NCBI RefSeq assembly: GCF_022378335.1
Contig: NZ_JAIQCI010000006.1
Span: 186,001 to 250,000 of the forward strand
DNA length: 64,000 nucleotides
DNA from: Croceicoccus hydrothermalis
Lineage (GTDB): Bacteria; Pseudomonadota; Alphaproteobacteria; Sphingomonadales; Sphingomonadaceae
Direction of reading: 5' to 3'
In this document: piece by piece, positions 18,698 through 27,309 of the stretch
Numbering within the stretch: the stretch's first letter is position 1
How the letters are laid out: every line of letters begins with the position of its first letter
Program-made: the position numbers and the translations under genes
The notes under the pieces: generated by a model
What the model was told of the DNA's origin: nothing
The model's database searches: none
Seen by the model: only the letters and a program-made list of their open reading frames with translations

Positions 18698-19426
18698 TCA
18701 CGCAAGCGCACGGCGGCGCAGGCGCGCCTCCGCCTGAATATCGGCGAGCAGGGCACGCATCCGCGCGAGCACGATCCCGCCGAAAAGGAGCGAGAAGCCC
18801 AGTGTCGAAAGCAGCAGCGGCACGAGAAATACAGGGTCGATCGCGGATTGTCCCATCGTAATGCTGGGCGGTTGGTGAAGCGAGTTCCACCACACCACCG
18901 AACGGTTGATGATCGGAATATTGACCGCGCCGACCAGCCCGAAAATGGCCGTGACACGGCTGCCGCCGGCACCCGCCGCCATGTCCCGCTGCGCCGCGCC
19001 CGCCAGCGCGATGTAACCGAAATAGAGGAACAACAGCACCAGCATCGACGTCAGCCGCCCGTCCCACACCCACCAGGTCCCCCATGTCGGGCGGCCCCAT
19101 ATGGAACCGGTGACGAGACAGATCGTAGTGAACGCCGCCCCCGGTACCGCCGCCGCGCGCGCCGCGATGGCGGCCAGCGGATGGCGCCAAACAAGCTCGA
19201 CCAGGCTGGCGATGGCGATGGCCGTCCACCCGCCCATGCCCAGCCACGCGGCCGGGACGTGCAGATAGAGAATGCGCACCGTTTCGCCCATCAACCGGTC
19301 CGCCGGCGTCGCCAGCAGCCCCCAGGCGAGCGCCCCGCAGGCAACGATCATCCCCGCCACCAGCAACACCGGCGTCAGCCAGCGGGCGATCGTCAGGAAG
19401 CGTTTAGGATTGGCAAAACCATGCAT
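18698..19426 (-). CDS. ccmC: Heme ABC transporter permease CcmC
   Basis: Six-helix membrane protein (242 aa) that loads heme onto CcmE. The WWD-type motif is visible (GRPTWGTWWVWDGRLTSML) along with the histidines in LYLHVPAAWLG and WWNSLHQPPS. Start ATG 19426. It is the first gene of ccmC-D-E-F-G-H-I. The ATPase and permease genes ccmA and ccmB are not next to it; the upstream neighbour is an amino-acid dehydrogenase. Confidence 0.97.
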   Translation of the reverse strand: MHGFANPKRFLTIARWLTPVLLVAGMIVACGALAWGLLATPADRLMGETVRILYLHVPAAWLGMGGWTAIAIASLVELVWRHPLAAIAARAAAVPGAAFTTICLVTGSIWGRPTWGTWWVWDGRLTSMLVLLFLYFGYIALAGAAQRDMAAGAGGSRVTAIFGLVGAVNIPIINRSVVWWNSLHQPPSITMGQSAIDPVFLVPLLLSTLGFSLLFGGIVLARMRALLADIQAEARLRRRALA

Positions 19427-19529
19427 AGCGTTACGCTGCTCGCTTTGGCACCGCTGTCGCGCCGCGGCAAGGTGCCGACTCGCCCCCCGCCCGCGTTGCT
19501 CCCGGACGTGTCCGAAAGCGCCGCCGCGG

Positions 19530-20588
19530 TCAGCTTCGCCCGATGCGGCGGCGTGCCATCATGTCCGCGATCATTGCCGGGGTTTCGCCCGTCCGGTCGC
19601 ATTCGGCCCAGATCTCGACGAGCCGGCCGGGGATCTGCCGGATCTTCTCCCGCACTTCGTTGACATCGGCGGTCCGGCCGTTCTGCCGTGCCAGATATTC
19701 GATCGTGACCGAAATGATCCCGCCCGCATTCAACACGTAATCGGGCGTGTAGAGAATGCCGCGCCTGGCCAGCATCTGCCCGTGTTCGGGTCGGGCGAGC
19801 TGATTATTCGCGCCGCCTGCAACGATCTGCGTATCGAGCCGGGCAATGCCGTCGTCATCGAGGATAGCGCCCAGCGCGTTGGGGCTGAACACGTCGCAGG
19901 CAACGCCCATGATCTCGTCCGCCACGACGGCGCGCGCGCCGAGTTCGCGGGCAAGCGCATCGGCACGTTCGGCATTCACGTCCGCCAGCGTCAGTTGCGC
20001 GCCATCCTTGGCCAGCATGCGGGCAAGGCGGCCACCGACGCTGCCCGTGCCCTGCACCGCGACATGCACCCCGTCGAGCGTTTCGCGGCCAAGCTTGTGA
20101 CGGACCGCGGCGGCAAGGCCGAGATAGATACCCATCGCGGTGAACGGGCCCGGGTCGCCGCCCGCGGCCTGCGCGCCTTCGGTGGGAAGGCCGGTGACAT
20201 GCGGGGTCGCGCGGGAAATCGCGACCATGTCCTGCTCCGAAATGCCGACATCCTCGGCCGTGACATATTCGCCGCCCAGCGCGTCGACCGCGCGGCCATA
20301 CGCCTCCAGCATGGCATCGGTTTTCGTCCCATCGGCATCGGCCAGCAGGACCGCCTTGCCGCCGCCCATGGGAAGATCGGCCATCGCGTTCTTGAAGCTC
20401 ATCCCCTGCGACAGGCGCAGCGCATCGGTCACGGCATCGGCGGAATCGGCATAATGCCAGAACCGCGTGCCGCCCGCCGCCGGGCCGAGATGCGTGGAGT
20501 GAATGGCGATGATGGCGCGCAGCCCGCTCTTGCGGTCATGGACCAGCGTGACTTTTTCATGATCGTCGAAAGCGGGATTGCTCCACAT
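19530..20588 (-). CDS. Leu/Phe/Val (Glu-type) amino-acid dehydrogenase
   Basis: NAD-dependent oxidative deaminase (352 aa) that makes branched-chain or aromatic 2-oxo acids from amino acids. The substrate and catalytic lysines are in GMSFKNAMADLPMGGGKAVL (about Lys66 and Lys78, as in leucine dehydrogenase). The Rossmann motif is VAVQGTGSVGGRLA, and NAGGIISV is near the C-terminus. The start MWSNPAFDDHEKVTLVHD at 20588 is chosen because upstream sequence runs into tRNA-His. Which amino acid is preferred cannot be decided here. Confidence 0.92.
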   Translation of the reverse strand: MWSNPAFDDHEKVTLVHDRKSGLRAIIAIHSTHLGPAAGGTRFWHYADSADAVTDALRLSQGMSFKNAMADLPMGGGKAVLLADADGTKTDAMLEAYGRAVDALGGEYVTAEDVGISEQDMVAISRATPHVTGLPTEGAQAAGGDPGPFTAMGIYLGLAAAVRHKLGRETLDGVHVAVQGTGSVGGRLARMLAKDGAQLTLADVNAERADALARELGARAVVADEIMGVACDVFSPNALGAILDDDGIARLDTQIVAGGANNQLARPEHGQMLARRGILYTPDYVLNAGGIISVTIEYLARQNGRTADVNEVREKIRQIPGRLVEIWAECDRTGETPAMIADMMARRRIGRS

Positions 20589-20650
20589 CGCGGCGCGTCT
20601 CCGATGCTGCGGGCAATGCGGGGCATCGAACGCCCGCTGCCAGTGAAAAA

Positions 20651-20728
20651 TGGGGCGATCGAGGGGTCTCGAACCCCCGACCTCCGGTACCACAAACCGG
20701 CGCTCTAACCAACTGAGCTACGATCGCC
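20651..20728 (-). tRNA. tRNA-His (GTG anticodon)
   Basis: The minus strand folds as a cloverleaf: 7-bp acceptor GCGATCG/CGATCGC, D-stem GCTC/GAGC, anticodon stem CCGGT/ACCGG around the loop TTGTGGT (anticodon GTG), and T-arm with loop TTCGAGA. An encoded G at position -1 faces C73, the histidine identity element, and CCA is encoded, followed by TTTTT. A TTGACG at 20792-20797 (minus) could be a -35 box, but no convincing -10 is seen. It lies 62 bases before the dehydrogenase start. Confidence 0.97.
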
Positions 20729-20990
20729 ATAAGCATGCCGACCAGGGGAGTTCCCGGGCCGGACGTGCCTGTTTTCACCGACGGGCGACGACGTCAAGCG
20801 CTATCGCCAGCGGGTTCGCCGTGTTGCACAGCCATCGCGCGAAGGGAAGTAAAAAAGCGTAAGACACGGCATTTTGCGCAAGATTCCGTCGCCGCCCGTT
20901 TTTCGGTCGACAGAGGTACGGGGGCCGCGCCTTCGCATTCGATTCGCACGGACGCTTGGCGCGCCGCACCGGCTCGATTAAAGGAGCGCC

Positions 20991-21623
20991 ATGAATCCCG
21001 ACGCATCATCGGTCGCGGCCCGGCTGCGCGACGACCCCGCCGTGCAGCAGCATCCCTCACCCCGGCTGGAGCTGTTCACCCGGCGTGAGTTTCTCTCTCC
21101 CGCCGATTGCACCGCGCTTGTCGCGTTGATCGATGCGGACCGGCGCCCCTCCACAATCGCCGACCCGAATGGCGACGCCTATTTCCGGACGAGCGAGACT
21201 TGCGATCTCGATTCGGGCCATGCCGTCGTCGCCCGGCTCGACGCGGCGATCTGCGCGCTGTCGGGCCTCGACCCCGCGTATGGCGAACCCTTGCAGGGGC
21301 AACGTTACGCCGTGGGGCAGGAATTCAAGGCGCACACCGATTATTTCACACCTGGCGGGGAGGATTACGACAAGTTCTGCGCCGTCGCGGGTCAGCGCAC
21401 GTGGACCTTCATGATCTACCTCAACGAACCGGACGCGGGCGGCGCCACCCGGTTCAAGGTGATCGGCAAGACGTTCCAACCCGAAACCGGACGTCTCGTC
21501 GCGTGGAACAATCGCAAGTCCGATGGCGCGGTCAATCCCGCGACGCTGCACCACGGGATGAAGGTGCGCAAGGGCACCAAATATGTCATCACGAAGTGGT
21601 TCCGGGAACGCCCCTGGGGCTGA
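20991..21623 (+). CDS. 2-oxoglutarate/Fe(II)-dependent oxygenase, prolyl 4-hydroxylase type
   Basis: A 210-aa P4Hc-family oxygenase. The Fe(II)-binding triad is seen in AHTDYF (His and Asp) and TLHHGMKV (distal His). The 2OG-binding basic residue follows in VRKGTKYVITKWF. The start at 20991 has a good ribosome site (AAAGGAG). Substrate is unknown; relatives hydroxylate proline in proteins or free substrates. It converges with fdhD with one base between the two stops, so there is no room for a terminator. Confidence 0.9.
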   Translation: MNPDASSVAARLRDDPAVQQHPSPRLELFTRREFLSPADCTALVALIDADRRPSTIADPNGDAYFRTSETCDLDSGHAVVARLDAAICALSGLDPAYGEPLQGQRYAVGQEFKAHTDYFTPGGEDYDKFCAVAGQRTWTFMIYLNEPDAGGATRFKVIGKTFQPETGRLVAWNNRKSDGAVNPATLHHGMKVRKGTKYVITKWFRERPWG

Positions 21624-21624
21624 A

Positions 21625-22428
21625 TCACGTCAGTTCGAGCACCGAATCCCCGCGCGCCAGCACGAAAAGCGGAAGCCCCGCATCCCGCGCGCGGTCCACC
21701 GCCATGCTGGTCGGTGCCGAAATCGTGACGAGCGCGTTCAACCCACCGCGCACCGCTTTTTCCACCAGCTCGAAACTGCATCGCGCGCTCAACATCGCGA
21801 AACGCGGGGTCGCGCCCCGTTCCATTCCGGCGGCGGTCCAGGCGCCGATCGCCTTGTCGAAGGCATTGTGCCGACCGACGTCCTCGCGCACGCATTCGAT
21901 GGCACCCTCCATGGTGCAGATCGCGGCGGCATGGGCGGCACCGGTCGCGCGGCCGATGGGCTGATGCGCGCGCAACAGGGCGCCGGCGCGGAAAATGGAG
22001 CTGGGTTCGGGCCGTATCGGCATTGCGACGAGCGGCAACGGGCGTGCCACCTCGGCCAAGGTGTCCATGCCGCACAGGCCGCAGCTTGAATCGCCGATCC
22101 GGCGCCGCACCCGTTCCGCCATGGCTGCCGCATCGCTACCGGGAAGGCGCGCGCGAACGATCCATCCATCCTCGATCTGCGCGACATCGACGGTCAATGC
22201 GGGCGCACCGGGCGGAATCAGCCCCTCGCCTATGGCAAAACCGCGCGCATAATCGGATAGATCTTCGGGCGTCGCCATCATGACCGCCCATGTCACGCCG
22301 TCGAATTCCAGCGCAACCGGCACCTCGCCGGGAAGCGGGCGATCCACGCGCTGCGCAGGTCGCCCGTCGGCGAAATGTTCCGTAAACCGGGCGGGCGCGG
22401 TGCCACCCGGCATGCGTCCATCCGTCAT
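21625..22428 (-). CDS. fdhD: Formate dehydrogenase accessory sulfurtransferase FdhD
   Basis: Transfers sulfur to the molybdenum/tungsten cofactor so that formate dehydrogenase-type enzymes become active. The 267-aa protein has the active-site cysteine pair in DSSCGLCGM and the conserved REDVGRHNAFDKAIG and LSARCSFELVEKA. The start ATG at 22428 overlaps the stop of the upstream molybdoenzyme gene (ATGA), which strongly suggests that enzyme is its client. Confidence 0.96.
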   Translation of the reverse strand: MTDGRMPGGTAPARFTEHFADGRPAQRVDRPLPGEVPVALEFDGVTWAVMMATPEDLSDYARGFAIGEGLIPPGAPALTVDVAQIEDGWIVRARLPGSDAAAMAERVRRRIGDSSCGLCGMDTLAEVARPLPLVAMPIRPEPSSIFRAGALLRAHQPIGRATGAAHAAAICTMEGAIECVREDVGRHNAFDKAIGAWTAAGMERGATPRFAMLSARCSFELVEKAVRGGLNALVTISAPTSMAVDRARDAGLPLFVLARGDSVLELT

Positions 22429-24719
22429 TCCTTCACGATGCGGACGGGAATGCCCTTCGACGCGGGCGTTTTCGACAGCTTGTCATGATACCACAGCGGG
22501 ACGAGCGGATTGAGCTCCGGAAAATAACCCGCGAGGCAACCGTCCGGCAGACGATAGGGCGTCACCTTCAACCCGCGCACCGTGCGCTCCATGTCATCCT
22601 CCGCATCGCCGATCAGCGTTACGAGATCCCCATCGTTCAGGCCGTGGCGCTCCATGTCGTCGGGGTTTATCATCACCATCATGCGCGTCCCTTCCAGCCC
22701 GCGCAGCCGGTCCGAATGGCCGTAGACCGTCGTGTTGAACTGATCGTTGGAGCGTACCGTCACGAGGTGGAACCGGCCGTCCGCCTCCCCGATCCCGCAG
22801 GCATTCAGCACGGTGGGATCGGTAAATTCGGCCTTCCCGCTTTCGGTTTTCCAGATGCGGTCATGCGCGCCATTGCCGCGATAGAAGCCGCCGGGCTGGT
22901 TCATCCGGCCGTTCATGTCATGGAACTCGTCCGGGAACGTATGCGCGATCAGGTCGCGGATACGGGCATAATCGCCGGTCCATTCATCCCATGCGAGCTT
23001 TGGATTGCGCGTTTCCCGGTGGGCCAGCGTCGCCTTCGCCAGCCCCGCGACGATCGCCGTTTCGCTTTTCAAATGTTCGCTCGCCGGCTTGCGCTTCCCG
23101 ATGCTGCCATAGATGTGGCTGAAGCTGTCCTCCATCGTGACGGTCTGCGGGCCGCTTGCCTGCATGTCCTCCTCCGCCCGGACGAGGCAGGGCAGGATCC
23201 ATGAAGATTTGCCCGGCATCAGATGCGTCTTGTTGAGCTTCGTCGCGATATGCACGGTCAGCTCCATCTCGCCCCAGGCGCGGTGGACGCGTTCGTGATC
23301 GGGCACCGCCTCCGCCAGATTGCCGCCGAGGCCGATAAAGCCCTTGTTGCTCCCGTCGAGCAGCGCCTCCAGGAATTCGACCGTGGTGTGGCCGTCCTCC
23401 TCCGGCGTTTCGAGGTCGAGCAATTCGCGATATTTCTCCACCGGGGCGAGTTTCGTCTTCTCCGTAATGCCCACGGTGCGCTGCCCCTGCACGTTGGAGT
23501 GGCCGCGGATCGGGGTGCAGCCGGCACCCTGCCGCCCGATATTGCCGTTGAGCAGCAGGAGATTGACCAGCATGCCGATCGCCTGCGATCCGTGCACATG
23601 CTGCGTCAGCCCCATCCCATAGATGCCGATGACATTCTTCGCCCCGGCATAGACATCGCCCGCCCGCTCCAGCTCGGCGCGGGCGATGCCCGAATTCTGC
23701 TCGATCGCGTCCCAGCCCGTGTTCTCCACCGTATGGCGCAGCGCATCGAAACCATGCGTATGTTCGGCCAGGAATGCCTCGTCCAGAGTGCGCGCCAGAC
23801 CCTTTTCCTTCGCCTCGTCGTCGATTTCCAGCACGCGCTTGATCACGCCCATCAATGCCGCGATGTCGCCGCCGGGCTTCACCTGCATGTACATGTGCGA
23901 CATCTTCGTCGGATTTTGCGTGAGCATTGCGACCGGATCCTGCGGGTCGATGAATTCGAGCAGGCCTTTCTCCCGCAGCGGATTGAACGTGATGATCTTG
24001 CAGCCGCGCTTCGCCGCCTGCATCAACGGGCGCAGAAGACGCGGGCTGTTGGTGCCGGGGTTCTGGCCGAGGTAGAAGATCGCGTCGCAATGGTCCAAAT
24101 CCTGCAAGGTGCAGGTGCCGACCGGCGATCCAACGACCTTCTTCAAACCGACCGAAGTCGTTTCATGGCACATGTTCGAGCTGTCGGGCAGGTTGTTGTG
24201 CCCATAGGCCCGCGCGAACACGGCATAGAGATACGACGGCTCGAGCGCCGCCTTGCCCGAGGCGTAGAAGGTCACCGTTTTGGGGTCGAGCCGGTGCAAC
24301 TGCGCGCCGATGGCGTCAAACGCCTCGTCCCAGCTCGCGCGGACATAGCGATCCGTCTTGGCATCATAGCGCATCGGCTCGGTCAGCCGGCCGCGCATTT
24401 CGAGCTCGTACCCGCTGCGTTCGCGCAATTCGGTCACGGTGTGGCGCGAAATCCATGCGGGCGTGCATCGCTCGCTGGTCAGATCCCAGAGCGTCGCCTT
24501 GGCCCCGTTTTCGCAGAATTCGGCGAGATGCGGGTTCGGCGGCTTCGCCCAGGCGCAGGACGAGCACATATAGCCTTCGGGCTTGTTCTGTCGATAAAGC
24601 GTTTCCGCAGCGCCCGGCCCGGCGCGCTCTTTCAATTCGATGCGCGCAATGCCCTGCAACGAGCCGAAGCCGCCCGCCGCCCCGTGATATTCCCGTGGTT
24701 CGGCTTTGCGGCTGGTCAT
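22425..24719 (-). CDS. FdhF/YdeP-family molybdopterin oxidoreductase
   Basis: A 764-aa bis-MGD enzyme. The N-terminal part has CSSCAWAKPPNPHLAEFCEN, where the cysteines replace the usual [4Fe-4S] pattern of other family members. Mo-bisPGD domain motifs follow (YLGQNPGTNSPRLLRPL, YGMGLTQHVHGSQ, GCTPIRGHSNVQGQRT) and a C-terminal cofactor-binding domain (VRSNDQFNTTVYGHSDRLRG). The physiological substrate of YdeP-type enzymes is unclear; formate is possible. No NADH-binding or cytochrome partner subunit is adjacent. fdhD overlaps its end. No Tat signal is seen, so it is probably cytoplasmic. Confidence 0.93.
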   Translation of the reverse strand: MTSRKAEPREYHGAAGGFGSLQGIARIELKERAGPGAAETLYRQNKPEGYMCSSCAWAKPPNPHLAEFCENGAKATLWDLTSERCTPAWISRHTVTELRERSGYELEMRGRLTEPMRYDAKTDRYVRASWDEAFDAIGAQLHRLDPKTVTFYASGKAALEPSYLYAVFARAYGHNNLPDSSNMCHETTSVGLKKVVGSPVGTCTLQDLDHCDAIFYLGQNPGTNSPRLLRPLMQAAKRGCKIITFNPLREKGLLEFIDPQDPVAMLTQNPTKMSHMYMQVKPGGDIAALMGVIKRVLEIDDEAKEKGLARTLDEAFLAEHTHGFDALRHTVENTGWDAIEQNSGIARAELERAGDVYAGAKNVIGIYGMGLTQHVHGSQAIGMLVNLLLLNGNIGRQGAGCTPIRGHSNVQGQRTVGITEKTKLAPVEKYRELLDLETPEEDGHTTVEFLEALLDGSNKGFIGLGGNLAEAVPDHERVHRAWGEMELTVHIATKLNKTHLMPGKSSWILPCLVRAEEDMQASGPQTVTMEDSFSHIYGSIGKRKPASEHLKSETAIVAGLAKATLAHRETRNPKLAWDEWTGDYARIRDLIAHTFPDEFHDMNGRMNQPGGFYRGNGAHDRIWKTESGKAEFTDPTVLNACGIGEADGRFHLVTVRSNDQFNTTVYGHSDRLRGLEGTRMMVMINPDDMERHGLNDGDLVTLIGDAEDDMERTVRGLKVTPYRLPDGCLAGYFPELNPLVPLWYHDKLSKTPASKGIPVRIVKE

Positions 24720-24817
24720 CGCTCATACTCCATTCGATGGATCCGTTCCGCATACGAGACGAGAGGCGCCCCGGCGCGGTTCCCGAAGCGTATCAGATTT
24801 ACCGGGGGCGCGTAACG

Positions 24818-24846
24818 AAAAAGGCGGCCCTTGCGGACCGCCTTTT
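24818..24846 (-). terminator. Rho-independent terminator after rpmE
   Basis: Minus strand: stem AAAAGGCGG / CCGCCTTTT with a 10-base loop and continuing T run. It lies 28 bases beyond the rpmE stop and before the molybdoenzyme gene, which therefore needs its own promoter. Confidence 0.85.
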
Positions 24847-24874
24847 GCGCGTGGGACAGCAATGTCCGCGCCTG

Positions 24875-25099
24875 TTATTTCTTGAGCGAAAGACCGCCAA
24901 AACGCTTGTTGAAGCGCGCAACCCGGCCGCCTTCGCTCACCAGACGCTGACCGCCGGTCCATGCCGGGTGCGAGGTCGGGTCGATTTCGAGCGTCAGAGT
25001 ATCACCCTCGTTGCCCCAGGTGGAGCGGGTCTGATACTCGGTGCCGTCGGTCATCTTGACGGTGATCATGTGGTAATCGGGGTGAATGTCGTTCTTCAT
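24875..25099 (-). CDS. rpmE: 50S ribosomal protein L31 (cysteine-free type)
   Basis: L31 (74 aa) bridges the ribosomal subunits. The N-terminus [20 protein letters not shown] and the middle part HPAWTGGQR are typical. There is no cysteine, so it is the zinc-independent (C-minus) form. It is monocistronic, with a terminator downstream. ATG 25099. Confidence 0.97.
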   Translation of the reverse strand: MKNDIHPDYHMITVKMTDGTEYQTRSTWGNEGDTLTLEIDPTSHPAWTGGQRLVSEGGRVARFNKRFGGLSLKK

Positions 25100-25295
25100 C
25101 GCGTCGTCTCCGTATTCGCGCCCGGTTCCGACCGGACGCGCGGGGCTGGTTGTTCGTTCAAGCCCGCGCCCTTAGCCAGTCCGGCCCCGCTTGGCAAGCG
25201 GCCGCAACAAAACTTGGATCCCGCAAAGAGGCCAGCGCGTGACAGCATGACCAGAAGCTCTTATGGCCCGATATTCGCGAACGAGAAGGACACTT

Positions 25296-26096
25296 ATGGT
25301 GAAATGCCGAATCTGGCCCGTGCTGATCATGGCCGGCACGATCATCCCGGTCGCCGCACAGGCGCAGGACGCAGACGAGTTCGAGCAGGTGCGGATCGGC
25401 ATCGGCCCACAGTTTCAGCCCGCCTACCCCGGCGCGGACGGCGCACGGGTCGGACCGTTCTTCGACATCGACCGCCGTGCGGAGGGTGAAGATTTCGCCT
25501 TCGAAGCGCCGACCGAAAGCTTCGGCTTTCCCCTGATCGAGTTCGACGGCCTCTATCTTGGCCCGACGGCATCCATCACCAACAGCCGCAAGCAGGAGGA
25601 CACCGCGCCCGGCCTTCGCACCATCGGCACCACGGTGGAGGCCGGCATCGCCGCGCAGCTTTACATCAGCGAAAACATCTACAGCTTCGTCGAGCTTCGC
25701 CGCGGGATCGGCGGGCACGATGGCTGGACCGGACAGGCGGGGCTGGATTACATCGTGCGCGATGCGGATCGCTATGTCGTGTCGGCGGGGCCGCGCGTGA
25801 CCTATGGCGATTCCACGCATAGCCAAGCCTATTTCGGCATCACGCCGGAGGAATCGGCGGCAAGCGGATTTGCCGCCTATGATGCGGACGGCGGCCTGCA
25901 ATCGGCCGGCGGCGTGGTCAGCGTGGATTTCGCGCTCGGCGGCCCGTGGGGCGTCATGGGCTTTGGAGGGTATCAGCGGCTCGTGGGCGATGCGGCCGAT
26001 TCGCCCGTGGTCGAACTGTTCGGAAGCAAGGACCAGTGGACCGGCGGCATCGCGGTGAATTACACCTTCCGGCGGCGGCGCGACGGGCTGTTCTGA
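25296..26096 (+). CDS. MipA/OmpV family outer-membrane protein
   Basis: A 266-aa exported protein with a signal peptide (VKCRIWPVLIMAGTIIPVAA then QAQ) and alternating beta-barrel strands ending in an aromatic-rich WTGGIAVNYTF segment. MipA links lytic transglycosylase and PBP1B in E. coli, but most members have no defined role. ATG 25296 is chosen because AGAAGGA lies five bases upstream; an earlier in-frame ATG at 25263 has no such site and adds 11 polar residues. It converges with fabZ through a shared terminator. Confidence 0.9.
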   Translation: MVKCRIWPVLIMAGTIIPVAAQAQDADEFEQVRIGIGPQFQPAYPGADGARVGPFFDIDRRAEGEDFAFEAPTESFGFPLIEFDGLYLGPTASITNSRKQEDTAPGLRTIGTTVEAGIAAQLYISENIYSFVELRRGIGGHDGWTGQAGLDYIVRDADRYVVSAGPRVTYGDSTHSQAYFGITPEESAASGFAAYDADGGLQSAGGVVSVDFALGGPWGVMGFGGYQRLVGDAADSPVVELFGSKDQWTGGIAVNYTFRRRRDGLF

Positions 26097-26127
26097 TCCG
26101 GCGTCACCGCCGCGATGCATGCAATTG

Positions 26128-26158
26128 AAAGAGCCCCGGCGTAAGAACCGGGGCTTTT
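26128..26158. terminator. Bidirectional terminator between mipA-type gene and fabZ
   Basis: AGCCCCGG / CCGGGGCT stem around a 9-base loop, with A-rich sequence on the left and TTTT on the right, between two convergent stop codons. It can serve both strands. Confidence 0.85.
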
Positions 26159-26160
26159 CA

Positions 26161-26607
26161 TCAATCGGCGATCATCGCGGTGAATTCGGTTTCGCATGTA
26201 ACCTTCCCGTCGATGTCGGCCTTGCCCCAGAACTTGCACACACGCTTGCGCTTCTGAACGAAGCCGGTGCGCAGGTTGAGGAGATGGCCGGGTTCCACCG
26301 GGGCGCGGAATTTCGCATTCTCGATCGCCATGAAATAGACGAGCTTGCCCGTGCCGGCGAGGCCGAGCGCCTCCACCGCGAGGATACCCGCCGCCTGCGC
26401 CAGCGCCTCTACCTGAAGCACGCCGGGCATGATCGGCCGGCCGGGAAAATGCCCTTGAAAGAAATCCTCGTTGAAGGACACCGCCTTCACCGCGTGGATT
26501 TCGTTTTCGGGGTCGAGCGAAACGACCCGGTCCACCAACAGCATCGGATAGCGATGCGGCAGAAGTTCAAGAATGCGCGCGTGGTCGAACCCGGTCGTCT
26601 CGCTCAT
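26161..26607 (-). CDS. fabZ: 3-hydroxyacyl-[acyl-carrier-protein] dehydratase FabZ
   Basis: Dehydrates 3-hydroxyacyl-ACP in fatty-acid elongation. The 148-aa hot-dog protein has [20 protein letters not shown] with the conserved PHR region, and the catalytic His in [19 protein letters not shown]. It follows ompH by 33 bases. In most Gram-negative bacteria lpxD lies between ompH and fabZ and lpxA follows; neither is here. Confidence 0.97.
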   Translation of the reverse strand: MSETTGFDHARILELLPHRYPMLLVDRVVSLDPENEIHAVKAVSFNEDFFQGHFPGRPIMPGVLQVEALAQAAGILAVEALGLAGTGKLVYFMAIENAKFRAPVEPGHLLNLRTGFVQKRKRVCKFWGKADIDGKVTCETEFTAMIAD

Positions 26608-26640
26608 GCCCAGTCCCCTTGCCTCACTCGTCCCCGTGCC

Positions 26641-27309
26641 TTAGCGGCCGCCGGTCGCGGCGGCGTTGCCCTGCTGCGGCTGCTGCTGCGCGGCCTGTGC
26701 CTGTGCTTCGCGCTGTGCACGCGGGAGCCAGCCGGCCGGCGGCACGATCTGCACGCTGGGCACCAGGCGATCCATCTCGTTCACGACATCCTGATTGATG
26801 TTGTAGGCCTGATCCGCGTCGAGCACCGAATCCGGCGTTAGGATAAGCGTCAGACGCTTGCGCTGCTTCACATTGGTGAGCGCGGTGTTGAACTGCTCGC
26901 TGAGCTGTTCGAGCACATAGGCGCGCGACAGCGCAACGGGCTGCATGATCTGCTGCAATTCGGCCTGCGCCTGCTGCTCGATCTGCTGAATCTGTGCGGC
27001 CTGCTGCTGCAATTGCTGCTGATTGGGGTTGGCCTGCTGGCTCGCGGTCTGAATCTGCTGATACAGTGGCTGAAGCTGCTGCGCGATCTGGGCGCGGCGC
27101 TGTTCGGCCTGCTGCATCTGCGGAGCGTAGGTCGTCTGCCGCTGCTGTTCCGCCGTGCGGAAGGCCGCGGTATTGACGACGATCGCGTCGGGATTGGCGA
27201 TGCCGATACCCTGCACGACCTGCGCGGACGCAGGCACGGCGGTCAGCGCCGCGGTGGGCAGAGCGCCGGCCATCAGCGCGGCGGCGAAAAGCTTGGTCGT
27301 GTTTTTCAT
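26641..27309 (-). CDS. OmpH/Skp family periplasmic chaperone
   Basis: A 222-aa periplasmic chaperone for outer-membrane proteins. It has a signal peptide (KLFAAALMAGALPTAALTA then VPASA), a long glutamine-rich coiled-coil middle (QQRQTTYAPQMQQAEQRRAQ and QQQLQQQAAQIQQIEQQAQA) and a Gln/Ala-rich tail. The coil is expected to form the tentacles of a Skp trimer. Its ATG shares a base with the bamA stop, as expected for genes that act together. Confidence 0.92.
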   Translation of the reverse strand: MKNTTKLFAAALMAGALPTAALTAVPASAQVVQGIGIANPDAIVVNTAAFRTAEQQRQTTYAPQMQQAEQRRAQIAQQLQPLYQQIQTASQQANPNQQQLQQQAAQIQQIEQQAQAELQQIMQPVALSRAYVLEQLSEQFNTALTNVKQRKRLTLILTPDSVLDADQAYNINQDVVNEMDRLVPSVQIVPPAGWLPRAQREAQAQAAQQQPQQGNAAATGGR

